A stretch of 51,832 nucleotides of DNA from Muribaculaceae bacterium (GTDB lineage: Bacteria; Bacteroidota; Bacteroidia; Bacteroidales; Muribaculaceae): positions 1 through 51,832 of the forward strand of contig JAFYCU010000002.1 in the NCBI GenBank assembly GCA_017545095.1, written 5' to 3'. Numbering within the stretch: position 1 is the stretch's first letter; each line of letters begins with the position of its first letter. This document shows positions 35,521 to 42,520 of the stretch, one piece after another. A program made the position numbers and the translations under genes. The notes beneath the pieces are model-generated. The model was not told the origin of the DNA. It was given only the letters and a program-made list of their open reading frames with translations, and made no database searches.

Positions 35521-36798
35521 AGATGTTTTTCGGATGTATTCCAAAGCTCGGTCGAGTTGGCTATCGCTGGAAACCGAGATATCCAATTCCACAACTTCAT
35601 CTGGTATTACTCCTTGCCCTTCAATGACCTTCTTGTCTTTTGAAAAGAATGCCGCCGATGGCATATAGATGTAAAAGGGTGCACGCGTGAGTTCAGGGTC
35701 GCCAACAGTACCGGCATACGTTACGCGATAAGGTTCTACTATTGGCGAAAAGGCACCATAAGTTTGTGTGCCAATCACATGTCCGTTGGGAAGTTGTTTA
35801 GCCGCCAAACACAAAAGCTCTGCCATGCTTGCAGTCTCAACATTGCAAAGCACAACTATGGGAACATCAACGTTTACATGTGGCTCGCTGTAATTCTTAC
35901 ATGTAAATGGAAATAGACATGAATAATCTAATCGTCCCACACCAGTTTTCATACGTGTATATCCCAACAATTGTTCTGGACCATTAATCAATGCGCCTAT
36001 AAGGTATTGGAAATCATTCGCGGTGCCTCCTGTGTTGAACCTCAAATCTAGTATCACGCCTTTTAAGGAACGCTCGTTGTGAGCCTGCTGGATTGCATCA
36101 AACCATGCTTGCCACACTTGGCAAATCTTGTCTTTGTCGGAATCAGTACTTCGTTGTTCAAATGCGGCGGCCAATTGGCATTTTAATAAACCGAAATACA
36201 TTATCTCATCGTTAAATCTCACAAAGGTATAGCCGCCAGCATCGCCACAATAGTTATACTGATTATTGTAGTATGCTAAAATCCCACGACGCTTTAGCAT
36301 TGACAGCCAAGTTACTTCTTTGTCAAATCTTTCTTGAATGGCCTGATATGATGGAGAAAATTGTTTCTTTATATTTTGGTTTGTGTGGATATTCTTCAGT
36401 TGAAGATAAGAGTGGCCATCGTGAAGCTGCGCAAAAATCTGATTATATAATTCACAAATTATCTCATCAGGGACTGGATTTGTGAAATTATACATTCTGT
36501 CAAGTTCCTCAAATTTAGGCAAGAAGTCTCTGTAGGTTTTGTCCCAGTCAACACCATGAGCTTCTTCGTAATCCCAAAGAGGATAATTATTGTTCATAGC
36601 TTTCCAAATAGCCTTGAATTGCCCGGCGAGCGAGGCTTTTGCTTCGCTAAAATTGTCATCGTTATCTTCGTCGGACAACGAGTACGACAAGAATTCATCG
36701 CTATCATCGCGGCATGAAGTTGTAGTTATTGATAACAAGCTGAAAATAATCAGCCATATCTGAATATTTAGAAACCGACTTGTATTCATAGCTATCAC
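35509..36798 (-). CDS. S41-family (C-terminal processing protease-like) lipoprotein
   Basis: A 429-residue protein with a lipoprotein signal (lipobox TTTSC near residues 25-29) and an S41 protease domain. An N-terminal helical lid (about 50-140) contains LHDGHSYLQL near 125-134. GVILDLRFNTGGTANDF at 247-263 and NVETASMAELLCLAAKQLP near 319-337 carry the family motifs. Ser324 is in the position of the catalytic Ser, and GTQTYGA near 345-351 follows. No PDZ domain is evident. Either the Met at 36798 or the one three codons later could start it. It lies 3 bp downstream of the barrel gene, so the two are cotranscribed. The base composition is visibly more AT-rich than in the surrounding housekeeping genes. 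The lost dockerin may once have belonged to its C-terminus. Confidence 0.87.
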   Translation of the reverse strand: MIAMNTSRFLNIQIWLIIFSLLSITTTSCRDDSDEFLSYSLSDEDNDDNFSEAKASLAGQFKAIWKAMNNNYPLWDYEEAHGVDWDKTYRDFLPKFEELDRMYNFTNPVPDEIICELYNQIFAQLHDGHSYLQLKNIHTNQNIKKQFSPSYQAIQERFDKEVTWLSMLKRRGILAYYNNQYNYCGDAGGYTFVRFNDEIMYFGLLKCQLAAAFEQRSTDSDKDKICQVWQAWFDAIQQAHNERSLKGVILDLRFNTGGTANDFQYLIGALINGPEQLLGYTRMKTGVGRLDYSCLFPFTCKNYSEPHVNVDVPIVVLCNVETASMAELLCLAAKQLPNGHVIGTQTYGAFSPIVEPYRVTYAGTVGDPELTRAPFYIYMPSAAFFSKDKKVIEGQGVIPDEVVELDISVSSDSQLDRALEYIRKTSHAQ

Positions 36799-36801
36799 AG
36801 A

Positions 36802-37494
36802 TTAGAAGAAATAACAAACCCCACTTTGAATGGCAATGGTAGTATTGTAGCGAGGGTCTTTCACGTTCATGTAATTATGTGTAGTGCTGCAGGTGCTGTA
36901 ATAGATTCTTGCCTCAACAATCTGCCAAGACCAATGCTTATTGAATTGACATTCAAGCCCCATTCCACCCACAAGACCAAAATCAAGACGATGGTCTCGC
37001 TCTTTCAAGATTTCGTTCTTTGTCCATCCATTGCAGTGGTAATAATGACCTCCCGATATAAAACCCTGTACGCCGTAATTATTACTCGCGAACTTATAGG
37101 CACCAAAAACGCCCACATTGGCAAACCCACTTATTTTCCTGTTTCCGACTCTGAAAGAAGCCATGACGGGTAATTGCCAATAACTGTCGTTAGTGTGAAA
37201 GTCATGCTCATACTCCGATGAACTGTATTCGCGGTGAGCCTTGACTGTCCAGTTGAAGTCTAGCCTTAATCCCAACCAATTGTTGAAGTCATATTGACAC
37301 ATGAGGCCCGCTGTGCCGATACCGGTGTTATTGCTCCATGCACCCTGATAGTGCCAGTCGGTCATATAATGGCGACTTCTTGCATAGTCGTTGTATGTTT
37401 CTCCAATGGTGCATCCAATGCGCCAGCGTGCGTTTCCAGCACATGGCAGCAAAGCGATACCAAGAAGAGACATGATAATCCGTTTCGCAATCAT
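36802..37494 (-). CDS. PorT-like outer-membrane beta-barrel
   Basis: A 230-residue exported protein with a signal peptide ending near GNARW (residues 1-24). Amphipathic strand pairs fill the rest: GLMCQYDFNNWLGLRLDFNWTV near 63-84, WQLPVMASFRVGN near 106-118, and SWQIVEARIYYSTCS near 188-202. The end, SGVCYFF, carries a terminal Phe. This fits the small PorT/OmpW-like barrel group (PF13568-like) of Bacteroidetes. It is 7 bp downstream of the gene at 37502 and 3 bp upstream of the S41 protease. A role in outer-membrane passage of the neighbours is only a possibility. Confidence 0.78.
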   Translation of the reverse strand: MIAKRIIMSLLGIALLPCAGNARWRIGCTIGETYNDYARSRHYMTDWHYQGAWSNNTGIGTAGLMCQYDFNNWLGLRLDFNWTVKAHREYSSSEYEHDFHTNDSYWQLPVMASFRVGNRKISGFANVGVFGAYKFASNNYGVQGFISGGHYYHCNGWTKNEILKERDHRLDFGLVGGMGLECQFNKHWSWQIVEARIYYSTCSTTHNYMNVKDPRYNTTIAIQSGVCYFF

Positions 37495-37501
37495 AGCATC
37501 A

Positions 37502-38113
37502 TCAATCTGTGGTTATACGCATGTTTCCTTGTTCTATGGTCACGTTTACCGAAAGAGGCTGATCCGTGGACAGTGTTCGGAGATAGTTACGCACATTCTC
37601 GATGCCTTTCAGACTGACTGTAACATCATCCTTACCGACCACTTCGGTATTTGCGCTCTGAGTTGCTTGGGCATGAAGACCATACACAAATCGGTACGTT
37701 TTATTCGCATCAATCGACTTGTTCTCATCGATAGCGAATACAACATGCATGGCAAACGCTGGAACCTCGCTAGAACTGTTGACCGTCTCTTTGTGATTTA
37801 GATATCTCATGGCGATGTCATTAACCGATGAAGCATAGAAATCGCATGAGGTGTTCCAGTCCTCACCCATTGGTGTAAAGGTTGGCTTGACCTCACCATT
37901 AGCAATATACTGGATTTTTGGAACAACTAATTCCAACAAATCCTCGGAGCAAACGAGTGAGGTTTTTACTGTTACGCTTTTGCCAGATACAATCGGAATT
38001 GAAATGGTCGTTTCTTGATCCGTTCTTATTTCAACGGGATCGCAAACCGATGAAGTGAGTGCTATTGCCGCGAGAACGGCAACGAAAGTGGCTGAAAACA
38101 AATTTCGTTTCAT
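37502..38113 (-). CDS. Exported protein of unknown function, first gene of the S41 operon
   Basis: A 203-residue exported protein. The N-terminus MKRNLFSATFVAVLAAIALTSSVC could be a lipoprotein signal (TSSVC, Cys24), though the lipobox is weak. The core LVCSEDLLELVVPKIQYI near residues 53-70 is shared with the lipoprotein at 34802-35347. Nothing else is recognised. It is the first gene of a run with only 7 bp and 3 bp between genes, so it is a likely component of the same system. The promoter may be 38542-38573, about 425 bp upstream, which would run through the candidate RNA of copy B. Confidence 0.65.
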   Translation of the reverse strand: MKRNLFSATFVAVLAAIALTSSVCDPVEIRTDQETTISIPIVSGKSVTVKTSLVCSEDLLELVVPKIQYIANGEVKPTFTPMGEDWNTSCDFYASSVNDIAMRYLNHKETVNSSSEVPAFAMHVVFAIDENKSIDANKTYRFVYGLHAQATQSANTEVVGKDDVTVSLKGIENVRNYLRTLSTDQPLSVNVTIEQGNMRITTD

Positions 38114-38192
38114 AGGCGCACAAAGTGTCAGCGTCGCGCTGGCTCCCTGGGCGTGACTGGTTGGTAATCAAAATGGGTTATGGCATAGCAAT

Positions 38193-38541
38193 AAAAAAGG
38201 CGGGGAGTCTATTTCTTGTCGCTCGTCCCGCACATAGAGGCCTTCGCATTGCCCTTCACCGTATGGTCGAGCAACGCAGAATCCCCCACGCCGAATATGT
38301 CGTCGTGCCATCTGCAATTCCCTGCGGCTGGAGGCGAAACCAGCCTTATGGGTACAAAATGGGTGTCAAACACATTCTTCTGATGGGCGTCTGCCGTTGC
38401 CTTGCCGTTGACAGTGAATAGATTAGAAAGTTGCGAAGTTTCTATGTGCCAATGGACAAAGCGCCGAGTAAACGCTTTTTTACCAATATGCATCCCCACC
38501 CACGGTGGCCCGCAGATGGGGGCCTCGGCGTGGAGACGGCG
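38193..38541 (-). ncRNA. Candidate structured small RNA (copy B)
   Basis: The region lies behind an exact promoter and ends at a T-run (38198-38193, six T on the minus strand). Read on the minus strand, 38479-38340 aligns with 4302-4435, including CGTTTACTCGGCGC, AAACTTCGCAA and GAATGTGTT. The start of the transcript can pair with the motif (GCGCCG near 38543-38538 with CGGCGC near 38466-38461), which suggests folding. An ORF of 94 residues runs from 38493 to 38209 across it, but copy A does not keep this frame intact. An RNA or a repeat is therefore more likely than a protein. The length would be about 340 nt. Confidence 0.4.
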
Positions 38542-38573
38542 CAAAGGTACGAAATTATTTTTGAAACGACAAA
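38542..38573 (-). promoter_or_regulatory. Orphan promoter before copy B
   Basis: TTTG (38573-38570), an exact 20-bp spacer and TACCTTTG (38549-38542) on the minus strand. It is a very good Bacteroidetes promoter. The next clear start codon (38113) is more than 425 bp away. Confidence 0.7.
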
Positions 38574-38820
38574 GCCCGCGTGGCTTTTTCTCGTGAAATG
38601 ATCGGCATAACGCGAAAAAGATGCGAGATGCAAGAATCAAGATGGCTGACGCACGCATAAGACAACGCATGTATCAGACAATTAAGGACAATGAAAGACA
38701 ATGGCTTGAATGGTTCAAAACAACCATCACAACTTAATTCCTTAATCCCTCAATTCTTGATGAATTTTACAATTAATATGTTGACTTTATCGTATTCACA
38801 CCTTATGTCATCGACCCACA

Positions 38821-39603
38821 TTATTTGCAGAAGTTTAGTCGTTTCTTGGCTTCATCTTCCAATTTCGCAATAACTTTGCTCCTGCTCTTCATGCCCATCA
38901 CACCAGCGAAGGTGAACGGGACAAGAGGCTTGCCCGTGCGGTCGATATAACTGAACAGTGAGATTTCAACATCATCACTCATGCCGTAGCCGTCATCGTC
39001 CCCGTAGTAACGGCCGTCAGGATTAATCTGCCACTCAACAGAGCATATGCCGTCTTTGAACCCGCGAATATGGGTGGGGAAATGGGCATTGAATCGGCGA
39101 GCGCGAGCAACAATTTCCTCATCGATGCCACTCAAACTCGACCAGTCGATGTCGTCATCTGTCACCGTGAGCAGATGCTCGCTCGTTGACATGAATTTGT
39201 ATGCCTTCTGGTTGCGTTGGTCAACAAGATAAAGAGGCTTCCACCAACCATCGATGATTTTAGAGATAACAGACATGTCTTCTCCATGGTCTTCCTTAGA
39301 ATAGGGACGATTGCAGAACTTGTCGTTGTCAAGAACCTTATATAGTTCTTCTGGGTCGTAATCGCCATCTGATTGCAAAATGGTGTTTTCTGGAAAAACC
39401 AAGTTAAAGATTCTGTCATACTCTTCCTTGTAATTGATAAGATAACTGCGGTTTTCCCACGTTGCGTACACCAAGTCAGCATCACCTGGCTCAATGGCAT
39501 GAAGAAGAGTATAATCGATGCCATCGACTTTTACTTGGCCAATAATCTCGTATTTCTTGATGCCGCCGTCGCACGGCAGTTCAATAATTTTTTTAGTCTC
39601 CAT
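38821..39603 (-). CDS. Hypothetical protein, DUF1292-like N-terminus
   Basis: A 260-residue cytoplasmic protein; I start at the METKK Met (39603). Residues about 13-60 (KYEIIGQVKVDGIDYTLLHA, then a YLINYKEEYDRIFNLV helix) resemble the DUF1292 fold by eye. The middle is acidic, and SLFSYIDRTGKPLVPF near 217-232 recalls a WG-type repeat. No catalytic motif is seen. The gene has AT-rich codons, stands alone between repeat-rich gaps, and shows no promoter box. It may have been acquired. Function unknown. Confidence 0.6.
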   Translation of the reverse strand: METKKIIELPCDGGIKKYEIIGQVKVDGIDYTLLHAIEPGDADLVYATWENRSYLINYKEEYDRIFNLVFPENTILQSDGDYDPEELYKVLDNDKFCNRPYSKEDHGEDMSVISKIIDGWWKPLYLVDQRNQKAYKFMSTSEHLLTVTDDDIDWSSLSGIDEEIVARARRFNAHFPTHIRGFKDGICSVEWQINPDGRYYGDDDGYGMSDDVEISLFSYIDRTGKPLVPFTFAGVMGMKSRSKVIAKLEDEAKKRLNFCK

Positions 39604-39941
39604 GATTTTTACCACCTAAAAATTTTACATCACTTTTAAGGACAACGGCTTGAATGCTTCAAACAACCATCACAACTTTCTTTCTCTCGCCGGATTTTGC
39701 CAACAAACCAAGAAGCGCATATCACTTTAACTTCAAGAGCATATAATTTGTAAATAATTTGTATTCATTTGTTGACTATTCTCGCCGTTTCCTTTAATTG
39801 GCACCCGTTGCCTTTAATTGTTTGATTTTCACGCATCTCTTTGGTCATCAGCCGCACGTGCTGCTCTACATGACCCGGCCATCCGGCCAGCGTATGCGTC
39901 AGTCAGCTTGCATCTCGCGTCTTGCATCTCGCATCTTATCA
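39604..39941. repeat. Gap with AGATGCGAG repeats and REP-like traces
   Basis: No gene is supported here. Near 39850-39885 a degenerate hairpin with CTCTACATGACCCGG belongs to the REP-like family. Positions 39907-39938 repeat TCTTGCATCTCGCATCT-type units. Confidence 0.5.
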
Positions 39942-40895
39942 TTATTCGGCCCGCTTGCGGGGCATCACGCGGCCGTTGACCACCTCGTAGTTGCGGTCGA
40001 ACTCTTCGCGTGTGCGTTTCCAGCGGTTGTGGCTCCAGAGCCAGTACTGCGGTGCGCGGCGTATGGTGGCTTCGAGGCGGCGAAAGTATTCGTCGGTGAT
40101 GGCATGCGGGGGCATCGATGCCGGGTCGCGGGTGATGAGCTGCAGCTCGGCCTCGTAGTGGCCGCGGCTCACACGCCGCACATCCACGTAGAATACCGCC
40201 TGCCGGTGCTTGCGGGCGATGCGTTCCACGCCGGTGAACACCGGGGTCTCTTGGTTGAAAAACGTGAGCCAGTGGTGGATGTTCTGCCACAGCGGCACCT
40301 GGTCGCTGATGTAGCCAATCACGCTCTGGCGGCCCTCGGCCTCGGCGAGGTGGATGAAACGCAGCGTGTCGTGCATGGCGATGCTCTGCGACCCCATGCG
40401 GTTGCGCACCGCGAGGAACAGGCGGTCCACCACCTCGTTCTCCAACGGGTGGTAGATGTGTCCGTAGGCCCCGTTGGGGTCGTCGAGGACCCGTCGCACC
40501 GAGGTCACCCACTCCCAGTTGCCGTAGTGCCCCAGCAACAGCGCCACGCTCTGGCCCTGACGCATCACCTCGTTGACCTGCTCGGCACCCTTGAACACCA
40601 TCCGCTTTTGGATGTTGTCACGACCAATGGTGGCCAGCTTCACCGACTCGGCGAGCACATCGCAGAAGTGGTGGTAGAAGCCCCGCTCAATCTTGCGCCG
40701 CTCGCTCTCGCCCAGTTCGGGGAAGGCAGCCGCCAGGTTGCGGCGAATCACCCGCCGGCGGTAGCGCAGCATATGAGCCACCAGCACATACAGCACGTCG
40801 CTGAGTGCATAGTGCACCCACAAGGGCAGCAACGACAGCAACTGCCACAGTGCATGCAGAACATGAAAAGCGATATTGTTAAGCCAGCGTTTCAT
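39942..40895 (-). CDS. LpxL/HtrB-like acyltransferase
   Basis: A 317-residue LpxL/HtrB-family enzyme. These enzymes add a secondary acyl chain to lipid A or a related acceptor at the inner membrane. A membrane segment near residues 8-30 is followed by RRRVIRRNLAAAFPEL near 46-61, and by the catalytic HX4E motif in LLGHYGNWEW near 119-128. YISDQVPL near 194-201 and WLWSHNRWKR near 285-294 are also family sequence. The start is at 40895, as upstream frames carry no matching sequence. It overlaps the end of the GH3-like gene by 17 bp, so the two are coupled. That partnership is more unusual than a simple lipid A gene. Confidence 0.85.
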   Translation of the reverse strand: MKRWLNNIAFHVLHALWQLLSLLPLWVHYALSDVLYVLVAHMLRYRRRVIRRNLAAAFPELGESERRKIERGFYHHFCDVLAESVKLATIGRDNIQKRMVFKGAEQVNEVMRQGQSVALLLGHYGNWEWVTSVRRVLDDPNGAYGHIYHPLENEVVDRLFLAVRNRMGSQSIAMHDTLRFIHLAEAEGRQSVIGYISDQVPLWQNIHHWLTFFNQETPVFTGVERIARKHRQAVFYVDVRRVSRGHYEAELQLITRDPASMPPHAITDEYFRRLEATIRRAPQYWLWSHNRWKRTREEFDRNYEVVNGRVMPRKRAE

Positions 40896-42435
40896 CAGAA
40901 TGCGATTTTTCGTTGCTTTTGCCGCCGTTGTGCAGTGCGAGCAGTGCGTCGGCGATGTGTCGGTCGTTGCACAAGCGTGGCACTTTGCGCTGTCCACCCA
41001 GGCGACCGGTGCTGGCGAGCCACTGCTCGAAGGTGCCATCGGTTACCGCCACAATGGTGGGCGGGTCGAGAAACAGTCCGCCCTGGCGCTTGGCCTCGTA
41101 GTCGCTGTTCACCTCCTTGAGATGCCGGTCCACGGCGGTGATGAACTCACGCAGGTCGCGTGGCGGCACGGCAAACTCCACAAGCCACTGGTGACGCCCC
41201 CGCGAGTGCTCGGTGGCGAAGACCGGCGCGGCGGTGTAGTCGCGCACCTGCGCACCAGTTTCCTGAGCGGCTCGGGTGATGGCATAGTCGGCGTTGTGCA
41301 CCATAAGCTCCTCGCCAAAGGCATTGATAAAGCTACTTGTGCGTCCGGCAATGCGGATTTTCACAGGGTGGGTCTGTTCCACGGTCACGGTGTCGCCCAG
41401 GCGGTAACGCCACAGGCCGTTGCAGGCGGTAATCACCAATTCGTAGGTGTGCCCGGCTTCCACCTCCCACACGGGCACAGTGCGCGGCTGCTCGCTGTCG
41501 ACCTCGGCCAGCGGGATGAACTCGTAGAACACGCCCACGTCGAGCAACAGAAGCATAGCCTCGCTGTCCCAGTCGCTCTGCACGGCAAAGAACCCCTCGC
41601 TGGCGTTGTAGGTGTCGAGGAAATGCATCCGGCTCATGTCGCAGATGCTTTCATATTGCTGACGATAAGCTCCGAAGTCGATGCCGCCGTGGAAAAACAC
41701 CTCCAGATTGGGCCACACCTCGTGCAGGCATGTGGCGCCCTTGCGGCGCAGCACCTCCTTGATGAGCGTGAGGAACCACGAGGGCACACCGCTCAGGTTG
41801 GTGATGTTGGCATTCATGCTCGCCTCCACAAGCAGGGGCAGTTTCTTGCTCCAGTCGGCCATCAGGGCCACGCGTTTGCTGGGAATGCGAAACAGGTTGG
41901 CCATCGGGTTCATATACTCGATGAGTGTGGCACTCAGATCGCCCACGCGCACACCACGCGGCAGCTGCAGCTCATTGGCGAAGCTTCCGCCAAGAATCAG
42001 AGCCTTACCGCTGAAGATGCGCGTGCCGGGATTCAGGTTCATGTAGTGCGACATCACATCGCTGGTGCCCTGGTAATGGTTCACGCGCAGCGAGTCGGTG
42101 GTGACGGGGATATACTTGCTCTTGCCACCACTTGTGCCCGATGACTGCGCAAAGTTCACCGTGCGCCCGGGCCACAGCACATCGCGCTCGCCGTTGATCA
42201 TGCGCATCACCTGCGGCCGGATGTCCTCGTAGTGACACAGCGGCACACGGCTGGCAAACTCGCGGTAGGTGCGCACGGTCGAGAAGTCGTGCCGCCGGCC
42301 CACCTCGGTGAGGGCCGCTTTTTCCACCAGCCGCACCAGCTCGCCTTGCTGCACCGCATCGGCATGGTCGAGGTAGCGCACCTGCTGCGGCAGGCGGCTC
42401 AAAAAGTGGTGACGGGCAAACGGCGTGAAGTCCAT
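40879..42435 (-). CDS. GH3-family acyl-adenylating enzyme
   Basis: A 518-residue enzyme of the GH3 group within the acyl-adenylate superfamily. The plant members join acyl acids such as auxin or jasmonate to amino acids. NFAQSSGTSGGKSKYIPVT near residues 94-112 is the phosphate-binding motif, and FLDTYNASEGFF near 262-273 and YRLGDTVTV near 336-344 match the family adenylate-binding and hinge motifs. The substrate in Bacteroidales is unknown. A role in making N-acyl amino acid or aminolipid products is plausible inference, because the next gene is an LpxL-like acyltransferase overlapping it by 17 bp. Confidence 0.87.
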   Translation of the reverse strand: MDFTPFARHHFLSRLPQQVRYLDHADAVQQGELVRLVEKAALTEVGRRHDFSTVRTYREFASRVPLCHYEDIRPQVMRMINGERDVLWPGRTVNFAQSSGTSGGKSKYIPVTTDSLRVNHYQGTSDVMSHYMNLNPGTRIFSGKALILGGSFANELQLPRGVRVGDLSATLIEYMNPMANLFRIPSKRVALMADWSKKLPLLVEASMNANITNLSGVPSWFLTLIKEVLRRKGATCLHEVWPNLEVFFHGGIDFGAYRQQYESICDMSRMHFLDTYNASEGFFAVQSDWDSEAMLLLLDVGVFYEFIPLAEVDSEQPRTVPVWEVEAGHTYELVITACNGLWRYRLGDTVTVEQTHPVKIRIAGRTSSFINAFGEELMVHNADYAITRAAQETGAQVRDYTAAPVFATEHSRGRHQWLVEFAVPPRDLREFITAVDRHLKEVNSDYEAKRQGGLFLDPPTIVAVTDGTFEQWLASTGRLGGQRKVPRLCNDRHIADALLALHNGGKSNEKSHSDETLA

Positions 42436-42436
42436 A

Positions 42437-42485
42437 TCAGCAGGCTGTAATCAGTAATCAGTATTCAGTATTCAGTTTTTCAGTT
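42437..42485 (-). repeat. ACTGA-type repeat before the GH3 gene
   Basis: On the minus strand this reads as tandem ACTGA(A/T)T-type units ending near the GH3 ATG, the same family and orientation as the repeats before 3141, 7455 and 44602. Confidence 0.55.
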
Positions 42486-42520
42486 ATGGGGATTTATAGG
42501 GAACACTGCGAGGTTTTAGC

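Noticed and set aside
38209..38670. 153-residue minus-strand frame over copy B
   Set aside because: The upstream part lies before and across the promoter at 38542-38573. Only the last 94 residues could be translated, and copy A breaks the frame. It is kept as an alternative to an RNA, not as a gene call.
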